Counted from the first letter of the stretch, positions 1-6,052 are shown. The stretch is DNA of 6,818 bases from an uncultured Pseudodesulfovibrio sp. (GCA_947259235.1 CAMYLL010000143.1:1-6818); one strand, 5' to 3'. The notes: generated from the letters alone by a model not told the origin. Translations and numbers: made by a program.

Positions 1-305
1 AGCTGGCCGCGGTCGTGGCTCTGCGCCACCACGAATGGTGGAACGGAAGCGGCTATCCGCGCGGACTGCAAGGGGAGGAGATAGAATTGATGGCCCGCAT
101 CGTCATGCTGGCGGACGTCTTCGACGCCCTGGGCAGCGAGCGGCCCCATAAGAGCGCCTGGCCTCTGGATGATGTCTTCGCATTCGTTGAGGAGAACCGT
201 GGCACCATGTTCGACCCGACCCTGGCCGACCTGCTGCTGGCCAGCAAGGAGGAGTTCGTGGCAATCCGCAGACGGTTTGAAACCCCGAGCCCAATCACTT
301 CTTGA
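1..305 (+). CDS. HD-GYP domain protein, C-terminal fragment (probable cyclic-di-GMP phosphodiesterase)
   Basis: This is a 5'-truncated reading frame that is open from the window edge (in-frame codons begin at position 3) to TGA at 303-305. It encodes about 100 residues. The sequence shows the HD-GYP signature HHEWWNGSGYPRGLQG near the start of the fragment. This is followed by RIVMLADVFDAL and a RPHK motif, then GTMFDP, which is the usual order in the C-terminal half of HD-GYP domains. The family hydrolyses c-di-GMP to pGpG or GMP using a di- or trinuclear metal centre. The residues seen here include the second HH pair and the GYP motif, but the leading HD pair lies outside the window. N-terminal partners such as a receiver, PAS or GAF domain cannot be judged. 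The reading ends shortly after the domain with a short tail (RRRFETPSPITS). The last 11 bp overlap the end of the convergent GGDEF-EAL gene. The domain call is firm; phosphodiesterase activity is inferred. Confidence 0.9.
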   Translation, partial: LAAVVALRHHEWWNGSGYPRGLQGEEIELMARIVMLADVFDALGSERPHKSAWPLDDVFAFVEENRGTMFDPTLADLLLASKEEFVAIRRRFETPSPITS

Positions 306-3216
306 AGGCGCAGACCCCCTCGTCGCCCATGAGATACTCGACGACCTTCTCCAGGGGGAGCGGTCTGCTGTAGTAGAATCCCTGGATGCTGCTGCACCCG
401 AAGGTTTCGAGCAGGTCGAGCTGCTCCCTGGTCTCCACCCCCTCGGCCACCACGCCTATGCCCAGCGTCTGTGCCATGAGCACCACGGTCTGGACAATCT
501 TGGCATCGGACTCATCCTCCGTGATGTCACGGATGAAGGATCGGTCGATCTTGAGCGTCGTGATGGGGAACGTCTTGAGGTAATAGAGCGAAGAATACCC
601 CGTGCCGAAGTCGTCGATGGCTATGGAAATGCCATGCTCCACCAGCCGGTCGAGCTTGGCCTTCGAGGACTCGATGTTGGTCATCAGGGTGGACTCCGTT
701 ATCTCAAGCTCCAGCCGCGATGGGGGCAGTCCGTTCTTTTCGAGCCGGGCCATGACCATCTCGACCAGGTCTTCCTGACCAAACTGGATCGGCGAGAGAT
801 TGACCGCCACGGAAAGCCCCACGCAGCCTATGCCGTCAAGTACCTGCATGGCCTTGCAGGAGGCGTCCAGCACGAACTCGCCAAGGGGCACGATAAGCCC
901 CGTCTCCTCGGCCATGGGGATGAAATCCGCCGGGCTGACCACTGTTCCGTCCGGCTTGACCCACCTGACAAGGGCCTCGATGCCGGACACCGTGCCGGAC
1001 TTCAAGTTCACCTTGGGCTGGAAATAGACCGTGAATTCGCGCTCCTTGAGGGCCCGGCGCATGTCGTTTTCCAGCTTGAGCCGCTGGGATATGCGCTCGC
1101 TCATGTCCTGTGTGAACAGAAAATACGAGTTTTTCCCCTTGGCCTTGGATTGATACATGGCCATGTCCGCGTTCTTAACCAGCTCGGCTGGCTCCTGGCC
1201 ATCGCCCGGATACAGGGCCACGCCGATGCTGGGCGTGACGAAAAGCTCCTGCCCCTTGATCACAAACGGCTCGTCAAAGGCACGCAGCAGCCGCTCGGCC
1301 AGTTCCACAACCTCGCGCTCCTCATGGACATCCACCACCATGACCAGGAACTCGTCGCCGCCCAGCCGGGCCACGGTGTCCTCGTCGCGACAGAACTCAA
1401 GAAGCCGGTGGGCAACGGCCTGGATGAGCATATCTCCCCTGGCGTGCCCGAGCGAGTCGTTGATTTTCTTGAAGTTGTCCAGATCAATGGAAAAGACCAC
1501 AATCCGCGTTTCGGTGCGGTTGGCATGGGAGATGGCCATGCTCAGACGGTCAAGCACCAGCACCCGGTTCGGCAGCCCGGTCAGGGAGTCGTGATATGCC
1601 TGATGCACTATCTGCTCGTCCTTGAGCTTCATGTCGGAGATATCGTGAAACACGGCCACGAAGTTGCTCACTTCGCCGTTGTCGTCCTTGATGGAGCTGA
1701 TGCTGAGAATCTCCGGGTACGACTCGCCGTTCTTGCGCCGGTTCCATATCTCCCCGTGCCAGGACCCCTGGGCCTTCAGGCGGGTCCACATCTCGCCGTA
1801 GAAGTCGGGCTCGTGCCTGTCGGATTTGAGCACCCGGGGATTTTTGCCGATCACCTCCTCCGGCTGGTAGCCGGTGATGGTGGCGAAGGCGGGGTTGACG
1901 GCCACGATGACGCCGGACTTGTCGGTAATGGAGATGCCCTCCAGGGCGTTCTCGAAGACCTTTTCAAAAAGCTTGAGCTGCTGCTCGGTGCGGATACGCT
2001 CGTCGATCTCGCCGCGCAGCTCGTCACGAAAATCTTCCAGTTGATTCATGTAGCTGTTGAAGTGGGTGGACAGCTCGCCCACCTCGCCGTAGGCCCCTTC
2101 GTCTGCCCGAATGCTCAGGTCTCCCTTGTTCGCATCCCGCATCCGCCCCATGAAACGGGTCAGCGGCTTCGTGATGGACACGCCCATGTAATAACTCAGA
2201 GGCAGGATAAGGAGCACGGTGAGCAGGATTGAAAACACGATGATGTTGCGCAGGCTCTCCAGGGGGCGGTAGACCTCGTCGAGATAACTGGATGAAGCCA
2301 CATACCAGTTGAGCTCGGGGAGGAACCTGAAGAACATCATCTTCTCGCGGGCCACCTCGCTCCCCGGGTCCGTCCACCAGTAGGTCAGTTCACCATTGCG
2401 AAGTTGTCGCATCTCATCGAATATGCTGCGATTCGCGGCCTGCTTGGAGGCGGCGACGTTGCCCACCATCCAGGGGTGTATGACCATCTCGCCGTTGCCG
2501 TCCATGATGAAGGCATAGCCCGTTTGTCCGATCCTGAATGCCTCGACCCCGGAGCGAAAATCCTCGACGCTGATGAGGGAGTTGAACTCCTCCCGATAGG
2601 AAGAGGCGGAAATGATCCAGTCCCACGGCTTGAAATACGCCATGTACAGAGCCTTGGACCGTGCCCTGACTTCGCCGGGGTTGGCCCACTCGTATTCCAT
2701 GTATCCGTTCAGCCGCTTGGTCTGCTCCCGGCTGATCCACTGCCCGGCCAGGTTCTGGCCTTCCAGCCGGACGTTGGGGTGGACGTCCACCACGCCCTTG
2801 GCTGTGATCACGTAGATGTAGCCGGTCTCGCCGATGCTCTGGCTCAGCAGGATTTCCCGGGCGAGGGCCTTGGCATGCGCCTCGGTCATGCGGCCCTCCC
2901 GCGCATCGTCCGCAAGCCCGGCCACGATGTCGCGGTTCTTTTCCGCAATGGCTCGCAGCCTGTTGCGAACCGAAACTTTGGCCGCGGTCTCCACCATGTT
3001 GCGCACGGCTTCGGTGGAGGAAATCAGTTCGCGGTGGATGTTCTCGGCCACCATGTCCCGGACCACGGAATAGACCACGCTCCCGAAAACGGCCATGGCG
3101 AGGACGAAGAACACCGAAAAAAATGCCATCAGGCGATATTTGATGCTGAGCTTTTTGAACAAGATGAAGACGCCTATTGCTGTTTTCAAGTGTGACACCG
3201 TGCTCGTGCAGAGCAA
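295..3216 (-). CDS. Membrane sensor with tandem Cache, HAMP, PAS, GGDEF and EAL domains (bifunctional c-di-GMP synthase/phosphodiesterase)
   Basis: The 973-codon frame encodes an inner-membrane c-di-GMP turnover protein. TM1 spans about residues 29-52. The periplasmic part (about 53-322) has two Cache-like repeats, marked by GETGYIYV...HPN (129-148) and GQTGYAFI...HPW (230-249). TM2 is at about 324-345, HAMP at 346-400, a coiled coil at 395-415, and PAS plus PAC at about 415-530. The GGDEF domain (about 536-700) has GGDEF at 619-623 and an RxxD inhibitory site (RDED, 610-613). The EAL domain (about 712-965) has EALVRW (747-752), NLSP (806-809), ITE (839-841), DDFGTGYSS (868-876), KIDRSF, EGVE and QGFYYSRP. 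All the usual catalytic positions appear to be kept, so both activities are possible. The TTG at 3216 is supported by GAGGG five bases upstream (3226-3222). An in-frame TTG at 3162 would give the more typical start MFKKLSIKYRL. The ligand cannot be read from sequence; Cache pairs often bind amino acids or carboxylates. Confidence 0.95.
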   Translation of the reverse strand: MLCTSTVSHLKTAIGVFILFKKLSIKYRLMAFFSVFFVLAMAVFGSVVYSVVRDMVAENIHRELISSTEAVRNMVETAAKVSVRNRLRAIAEKNRDIVAGLADDAREGRMTEAHAKALAREILLSQSIGETGYIYVITAKGVVDVHPNVRLEGQNLAGQWISREQTKRLNGYMEYEWANPGEVRARSKALYMAYFKPWDWIISASSYREEFNSLISVEDFRSGVEAFRIGQTGYAFIMDGNGEMVIHPWMVGNVAASKQAANRSIFDEMRQLRNGELTYWWTDPGSEVAREKMMFFRFLPELNWYVASSSYLDEVYRPLESLRNIIVFSILLTVLLILPLSYYMGVSITKPLTRFMGRMRDANKGDLSIRADEGAYGEVGELSTHFNSYMNQLEDFRDELRGEIDERIRTEQQLKLFEKVFENALEGISITDKSGVIVAVNPAFATITGYQPEEVIGKNPRVLKSDRHEPDFYGEMWTRLKAQGSWHGEIWNRRKNGESYPEILSISSIKDDNGEVSNFVAVFHDISDMKLKDEQIVHQAYHDSLTGLPNRVLVLDRLSMAISHANRTETRIVVFSIDLDNFKKINDSLGHARGDMLIQAVAHRLLEFCRDEDTVARLGGDEFLVMVVDVHEEREVVELAERLLRAFDEPFVIKGQELFVTPSIGVALYPGDGQEPAELVKNADMAMYQSKAKGKNSYFLFTQDMSERISQRLKLENDMRRALKEREFTVYFQPKVNLKSGTVSGIEALVRWVKPDGTVVSPADFIPMAEETGLIVPLGEFVLDASCKAMQVLDGIGCVGLSVAVNLSPIQFGQEDLVEMVMARLEKNGLPPSRLELEITESTLMTNIESSKAKLDRLVEHGISIAIDDFGTGYSSLYYLKTFPITTLKIDRSFIRDITEDESDAKIVQTVVLMAQTLGIGVVAEGVETREQLDLLETFGCSSIQGFYYSRPLPLEKVVEYLMGDEGVCAFKK

Positions 3217-3221
3217 TCATA

Positions 3222-3226
3222 CCCTC
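3222..3226 (-). promoter_or_regulatory. Candidate ribosome binding site for the Cache-GGDEF-EAL gene
   Basis: On the minus strand GAGGG lies five bases before a TTG at 3216. It is too close (one base) to the out-of-frame ATG at 3220. This supports TTG initiation, although a start at the in-frame TTG at 3162, with only a weak AGGCG upstream, is not excluded. Confidence 0.45.
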
Positions 3227-3267
3227 ACGTCAAAGCAATACTCTAAGGCGGAATCCCGTTCATTGGA

Positions 3268-3278
3268 AGTATATTATG
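3268..3278 (-). promoter_or_regulatory. Weak candidate -10 region for the Cache-GGDEF-EAL gene
   Basis: The 97-bp gap between the end of moaA and the sensor gene has one AT-rich patch. On the minus strand it reads CATAATATACT, containing CATAAT and TATACT, each five of six matches to TATAAT. It sits roughly 50 bases before the TTG start. No good -35 box is found at 16-18 bp, where the sequence is C-rich. If it is used, it may depend on an activator or another sigma factor. The patch could also be chance; the gene may instead be read through from moaA, since no clear terminator follows moaA. Confidence 0.25.
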
Positions 3279-3313
3279 CCGATTTCGTGGCGGGGTCGCC
3301 GCCGGGGGGGGCG

Positions 3314-4315
3314 TCAGCCGCCGATGGAGGCCATGCGGGTCTTGCAGACCCCCTGCCCGGCCATGCGCTCCAGGAGTTTGTATCCCATGGGCTTGTGGCG
3401 GCTGGCCCGGGTGATGATCCGCTCAACGGCGGGGATGCCCAGGCGCGGATGCCGGAGAACGGGGCGAAGGCGGTAGACCTTGTCCGAGAAAAGACAGGTG
3501 CGCAGGTTGCCGTCGGAGGTCAGACGCAACCGGTTGCAGGTGTCGCAGAAGTGGTTCGTATAGGGCGAGATGAGCCCGATGCGGCCCTTGCCTCCGTCAA
3601 TATCGTACATGCGGGCCGGACCGCCGATGACACCGCCCGCATCGGGTGACGGCGTCAACTTTGCCAGGGCTTGGGCCTGAGCCAGGATGTCCTCGGCCTT
3701 CCAGACAGTCTGGTCGTTCCACCCGGTCTCAAGCCCCACGGGCATGAACTCGATGAAACGCATGTCCAGCGGATGGTTGCGCGCGAAATCCACGAAGGCA
3801 GACAGTTCGTCGTCGTTGAACCCCTTCATGGCCACGGCGTTCACCTTGACATCCATCCCTGCATCCAGGCAACGGTCTATGTTGTCCCTGACGGTGTGAT
3901 AGAGATCGTGCCCGGTTATGCGCAGGAACTTGGCCGGATCAAGGGTGTCCAGCGAGATGTTGATGCGGCGGATGCCCGCCCCGGCCAGTCGGGCGACATG
4001 GTCGCCGATGAGCGTGGCGTTGCTGGTAACGCACATGTCCACGCCGGGAAAGCGGTGAGCCGCGGCGATCATGAACTCAGCGAAATCCTTGCGCACGAAC
4101 GGCTCGCCACCGGTGAAGCGAAACTTGATCACGCCCAGCCGGGTGGCCATGTCCATCAGATCCAGGATCTCCTCGTAACGGAGGATATCGGGATGAGGAA
4201 TGAACTCTCTTCCCTCTCCGGCGCAATAGGTGCAGCGCAGGTTGCAGCGGTCCGTGACGCTGACCCGCATATAGCTGGCCTTGCGGCCATGGCCGTCCGT
4301 GAGCAACTTATGCAT
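3314..4315 (-). CDS. moaA: GTP 3',8-cyclase MoaA (molybdenum cofactor biosynthesis)
   Basis: This 333-residue radical SAM enzyme converts GTP to (8S)-3',8-cyclo-7,8-dihydroguanosine 5'-triphosphate, the first step of molybdopterin synthesis, acting with MoaC. The N-terminal radical SAM cluster motif CNLRCTYC places Cys at 24, 28 and 31. FTGGEP (67-72) is the SAM-contact motif, and TSNATL and NISLDTL follow as in the family. The C-terminal cluster motif is CDTCNRLRLTSDG with Cys 257 and 260, and a third Cys at 274, the CxxCx13C spacing typical of MoaA. The protein ends in Gly-Gly, the functionally important MoaA tail. Length is normal for the family. The ATG at 4315 is preceded by GGAAG with a five-base spacer, placed inside the end of moaE, and the two genes overlap by 8 bp, so translational coupling is likely. 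A run of eight G residues (3304-3311) lies just beyond the stop. Confidence 0.97.
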   Translation of the reverse strand: MHKLLTDGHGRKASYMRVSVTDRCNLRCTYCAGEGREFIPHPDILRYEEILDLMDMATRLGVIKFRFTGGEPFVRKDFAEFMIAAAHRFPGVDMCVTSNATLIGDHVARLAGAGIRRINISLDTLDPAKFLRITGHDLYHTVRDNIDRCLDAGMDVKVNAVAMKGFNDDELSAFVDFARNHPLDMRFIEFMPVGLETGWNDQTVWKAEDILAQAQALAKLTPSPDAGGVIGGPARMYDIDGGKGRIGLISPYTNHFCDTCNRLRLTSDGNLRTCLFSDKVYRLRPVLRHPRLGIPAVERIITRASRHKPMGYKLLERMAGQGVCKTRMASIGG

Positions 4316-4688
4316 TGTTGCTTCCGGCTGCGAACACCTCCCGCTTGGTCACGGCCTCGGCCTTGACCCTGTCGAGAAAGTCGGCCAGCGCGGCCTTGAC
4401 GTTTTCACGAATATCTCCGGCGACCACGAGAAACAGCACGTCGTCTCCAGGCTGCATCAGCCCGCCGTTGGCGTGGGCCAAGGCTCGGAAAATCCCCTCG
4501 CGGGCCTCGATGTCCTTGCGGATGCTCTCGATCTTTTCCAGATCGGGCGTCACTTCAATGGCCGTCACCTCGGCATGGTCCTTGCGGGACCAGCCGCGCA
4601 CGACGCCGTTGTGTACCAGGAGCATGCCCACGTTGTCGGCAAATCCCGGCTCCTGCTTCAAATCCGCTATGGCTTTATTGATGTCCAT
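4308..4688 (-). CDS. moaE: Divergent MoaE-like protein (molybdopterin synthase large subunit family)
   Basis: The 126-residue protein matches the MoaE pattern in its VVRG motif (29-32), the middle segment where an E..I.K.IE helix is followed by AHANGGLMQPGDDVLFLVVAG, and the C-terminal DRVKAEAVTKREVF. MoaE, with thiocarboxylated MoaD, inserts sulfur into the cyclic precursor cPMP to make molybdopterin. Several family hallmarks are changed. The usual His-Arg of the HRxGxLxxG motif is His-Ala here (71-72). The second conserved His-Arg is Ile-Arg (93-94). The two active-site lysines (E. coli Lys119 and Lys126, separated by six residues) appear as Lys109 and Lys115, separated by five, with the Pro-Phe-Trp segment missing. 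The start is ATG at 4688 with AGGGAG five bases upstream. It is the first gene of a two-gene operon with moaA, which supports a cofactor role. Family membership is fairly sure; activity is uncertain. Confidence 0.8.
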   Translation of the reverse strand: MDINKAIADLKQEPGFADNVGMLLVHNGVVRGWSRKDHAEVTAIEVTPDLEKIESIRKDIEAREGIFRALAHANGGLMQPGDDVLFLVVAGDIRENVKAALADFLDRVKAEAVTKREVFAAGSNNA

Positions 4689-4693
4689 CAGGT

Positions 4694-4699
4694 CTCCCT
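4694..4699 (-). promoter_or_regulatory. Ribosome binding site of moaE
   Basis: AGGGAG on the minus strand, five bases before the ATG at 4688. It fixes the moaE start and indicates that 4700-5104 is untranslated leader or intergenic DNA. Confidence 0.7.
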
Positions 4700-4754
4700 G
4701 GTTATCATGTTCCGCGATTTCTTTGCCTCATTGAGCAATAAGCACTCCGAAGAG

Positions 4755-4782
4755 GCGGGGCAACCCCCCGGCATTTGCCCGC
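4755..4782 (-). repeat. Stem-loop in the moaE-moaA leader
   Basis: On the minus strand GCGGGCAA (4782-4775) pairs with TTGCCCCGC (4763-4755) through eight base pairs with one bulged C, around an 11-base loop. An alternative shorter hairpin forms within it from CGGGG and CCCCG. It lies about 65-95 bases before the moaE start, where a regulatory leader structure would be expected. No T-run follows, so it is not a standard terminator. Confidence 0.45.
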
Positions 4783-4864
4783 GTTCCGGCACTGGCTGTG
4801 GCTGCATGAACGCCCGCCGGAATAATAATACCAAAAACGGTCAGATCGGCTATGATTGAATCGA

Positions 4865-4876
4865 ACTCCCGGGAGT
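4865..4876. repeat. 12-bp perfect palindrome
   Basis: ACTCCCGGGAGT is fully self-complementary. It could be a dimeric protein binding site upstream of moaE-moaA or part of an RNA structure. Nothing in the sequence identifies a binding protein. Confidence 0.3.
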
Positions 4877-4920
4877 CGTCATTACACAGGCACCACTCGA
4901 CCGGGAATGGTCCGCCGCGC

Positions 4921-4938
4921 ACAACCCGAACAGGTTGT
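4921..4938. repeat. Small hairpin: 6-bp stem, 6-base loop
   Basis: ACAACC (4921-4926) and GGTTGT (4933-4938) are perfect complements around CGAACA. On the minus strand the loop reads TGTTCG. It is one of a series of dyads in the ispH-moaE gap and has no T-run on either side. Confidence 0.35.
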
Positions 4939-4992
4939 CACGATCGCCCGAAACGCTGCCGGAAACCCTCCACACACAGGCAGCTTCGGGAC

Positions 4993-5010
4993 GCCCGGCC
5001 CCGGCCGGGC
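4993..5010. repeat. GC-rich perfect inverted repeat
   Basis: GCCCGGCC (4993-5000) and GGCCGGGC (5003-5010) are separated by two C bases, so a very stable hairpin is possible in either strand's transcript (seven or so pairs around a four-base loop). It sits about 95-112 bases past the ispH stop. There is no T-run, so it is not a canonical intrinsic terminator. Confidence 0.45.
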
Positions 5011-5027
5011 ACGGCGGATATCCTGTC

Positions 5028-5076
5028 TGGGGCCAGGGTCAGCTTCCGGTCGTCGCGCCGGGACCGCCTGGCCCCA
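5028..5076 (-). terminator. 10-bp inverted repeat just downstream of ispH, possible mRNA 3' structure
   Basis: On the minus strand TGGGGCCAGG (5076-5067) is followed after 29 bases by its exact complement CCTGGCCCCA (5037-5028). The loop contains two copies of CCGG that can pair with each other. The repeat starts 28 bases past the ispH TAG. It is well placed to protect or end the ispH transcript, but there is no T-rich tail, so intrinsic termination would be weak or Rho-assisted. Confidence 0.4.
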
Positions 5077-5104
5077 TCTCATACATCCATGAACGGCTCA
5101 AAGG

Positions 5105-5953
5105 CTAGAGCGACTCCAGCACGTCCAGCACCTGATCGATCAGCACGCGCGGAGTGGATGCGCCCGCAGTCACTCCTATCCGGCTGTAGTGGTTCAGGGC
5201 CTCGGTATCCAGATCGGCCGCCGTCTCAACATGGCTGCAGGGCGTGCCCCGCTCGACGGCCACCTGGGCCAGCCGCCGGGTGTTGCCGCTGTTGAGGCCG
5301 CCCACCACCACCATGAAATCCACTCGGTCCGCCAGCTCGCTGGTCTCGCTCTGGCGCAGCTTGGTTGCGTCGCAGATGGTGTGGAGCACGGTGACGTCGA
5401 GGTCTGGGTCCTGCTCAAGCCGCCGGGCCATGGACTCGAACAGGGTGCGGTCCTGCGTGGTCTGCGCGGCCAGGATGTATCTGACCCCCGGAACCAGGCT
5501 CAGATCGTTCAATTCCTCTTCGGAGCCGAAGACATGGTGGCCGTTGCCCGCATAGCTGACCAGCCCGCGCACCTCGGGGTGATCCGCCTCGCCATAGAGC
5601 AGCAGCACCTCGCCGTCGACGGTATACCTATCGATGAGCAGCTGGGCCTTTTTCACCCGGGGACAGGTGGCGTCCTTGATGATCACGTCGCGCGCCCGCA
5701 GGTCCGCCTCCACCTGACGGGTGATGCCGTGGGCCCGAATGACCGCGTAGGCGCCGTCTGGCACGTCGTCGGGCCTTTCGGCGGTGACCACGCCCTGCTC
5801 GGCATAGCGGGCGAGCACCTGGGGATTATGGATGATGGGTCCTATGATATGAATGGGGCGTCCGCCCGGGGCGGCAACGAGCTTGTCCAGCCGTCGCAGG
5901 GCCATGTCGACCCCCATGCAAAACCCGGCCGTCTCGGCCAGAATAACTTCCAC
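5105..5953 (-). CDS. ispH: 4-hydroxy-3-methylbut-2-enyl diphosphate reductase IspH
   Basis: IspH (LytB) is the last enzyme of the DOXP/MEP isoprenoid pathway. It uses a [4Fe-4S] cluster to reduce HMBPP to isopentenyl and dimethylallyl diphosphate in the cytoplasm. With the GTG start at 5953 the protein has 282 residues and begins MEVILAETAGFCMGV, a normal IspH N-terminus. The three cluster cysteines are Cys12 (GFCMGV), Cys97 (DATCPRV) and Cys194 (TICDATKLRQ). Substrate-binding positions are present: His42 (HNP), His75 (RAHG), His125 and Glu127 (HPEV), the QTT motif (164-166), Ser222 and Asn224 (SGNT), and Ser266 (GAST). The frame extends ten codons further upstream, but AAGGAG lies six bases before this GTG and inside that extension, so the internal GTG is preferred. 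It is divergent from the TetR gene, with which it shares a 149-bp control region. Confidence 0.97.
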   Translation of the reverse strand: MEVILAETAGFCMGVDMALRRLDKLVAAPGGRPIHIIGPIIHNPQVLARYAEQGVVTAERPDDVPDGAYAVIRAHGITRQVEADLRARDVIIKDATCPRVKKAQLLIDRYTVDGEVLLLYGEADHPEVRGLVSYAGNGHHVFGSEEELNDLSLVPGVRYILAAQTTQDRTLFESMARRLEQDPDLDVTVLHTICDATKLRQSETSELADRVDFMVVVGGLNSGNTRRLAQVAVERGTPCSHVETAADLDTEALNHYSRIGVTAGASTPRVLIDQVLDVLESL

Positions 5954-5959
5954 ATCTCT

Positions 5960-5965
5960 CTCCTT
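5960..5965 (-). promoter_or_regulatory. Strong ribosome binding site that sets the ispH GTG start
   Basis: AAGGAG on the minus strand with a six-base spacer to GTG at 5953. It argues against the longer frame that opens at GTG 5983 or ATG 5980, which has no comparable site and adds ten residues not typical of IspH. Confidence 0.8.
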
Positions 5966-6003
5966 GTCAGTGCGTCCCATCACCCCGGACGGGAATACGG
6001 TAA

Positions 6004-6014
6004 GAATCAGATTC
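6004..6014. repeat. Short dyad in the ispH leader
   Basis: GAATC and GATTC flank a single A at 6009, giving an 11-bp inverted repeat about 50-60 bases upstream of the ispH start. It could be part of an operator or chance. Confidence 0.25.
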
Positions 6015-6022
6015 CGCTTGAC

Positions 6023-6052
6023 TTGCCAGCAAATATCGAAGACAGATATTCA
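6023..6052 (+). promoter_or_regulatory. Candidate sigma-70 promoter of the TetR gene
   Basis: TTGCCA (6023-6028) matches five of six bases of the -35 consensus. It is followed after 18 bp by TATTCA (6047-6052), four of six for -10. An overlapping TTGACT (6018-6023) is an alternative -35 but gives a worse spacing. Transcription would begin near 6060, about 40 bases before the ATG. Both dyads described next overlap it, which fits repression. On the opposite strand TTGTTT (6057-6052) and TATTTG (6035-6030), 16 bp apart, are a weak possible ispH promoter in the same DNA. Confidence 0.4.
6032..6050. promoter_or_regulatory. Candidate operator 1: AATATC-N7-GATATT dyad
   Basis: AATATC (6032-6037) and GATATT (6045-6050) are perfect inverted halves with a seven-base spacer. 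The dyad lies between and over the candidate -35 and -10 boxes of the divergent region. Its size and position suit a dimeric helix-turn-helix regulator. It overlaps operator 2 by two bases. Confidence 0.4.

Larger units (their letters stand above)
4689..5104. other. 416-bp gene-free region between ispH and moaE, rich in inverted repeats
   Basis: No convincing gene is found on either strand between the ispH stop and the moaE start. Short open frames here (minus 4882-5082, minus 4728-4922, plus 4852-5295) have no recognisable family and poor or no ribosome binding sites. What can be seen are inverted repeats at 4755-4782, 4865-4876, 4921-4938, 4993-5010 and 5028-5076. There is also an AT-rich patch at about 4823-4850 (TATTATTATT on the minus strand) that could supply a -10 element but has no good -35 partner. 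The region must contain the moaE-moaA promoter unless transcription reads through from ispH. It may also hold an RNA leader or a small RNA. A molybdenum cofactor riboswitch is a reasonable suspicion from position, but I could not match its conserved sequence by eye. Confidence 0.6.

Noticed and set aside
169..2232. A 687-codon open frame on the plus strand, and another at 2404-3195, opposite the sensor gene
   Set aside because: Both lie antisense to the GGDEF-EAL gene, whose domain motifs are unmistakable. Their translations have no recognisable domains and are rich in His, Leu and Gly, as expected from reverse reading of GC-rich coding DNA.
3277..3284. GCCGATTT on the plus strand as a flagellar sigma factor (FliA) -10 box
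   Set aside because: There is no TAAA at the required distance upstream, and it would point antisense into no plus-strand gene.
4689..4860. A confident Moco riboswitch call
   Set aside because: Position and hairpins fit, but I could not line up the conserved core of the known motif by eye. It is kept only as a candidate structured leader.
4858..4876. A tRNA T-loop-like string on the minus strand (GAGTTCGATTCAATC)
   Set aside because: The five bases on either side of TTCGATT do not pair as a T-stem, and no matching acceptor, D or anticodon arm is found.
4884..4982. A 9-bp direct repeat ACACAGGCA at 4884-4892 and 4974-4982
   Set aside because: There are only two short copies about 80 bp apart, with no mobile-element ends or CRISPR-like spacing. 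It is probably chance.
4882..5082. A 66-codon minus-strand frame with a Cys-x-x-Cys, and a 64-codon frame at 4728-4922
   Set aside because: Neither has a good ribosome binding site or recognisable family. The first is Pro/Arg/Gly-rich, as is common in GC-rich non-coding DNA, and it overlaps the inverted repeats.
5954..5983. An N-terminal extension of IspH starting at GTG 5983 or ATG 5980
   Set aside because: The strong AAGGAG lies within the extension and serves the GTG at 5953, which gives the standard IspH N-terminus.
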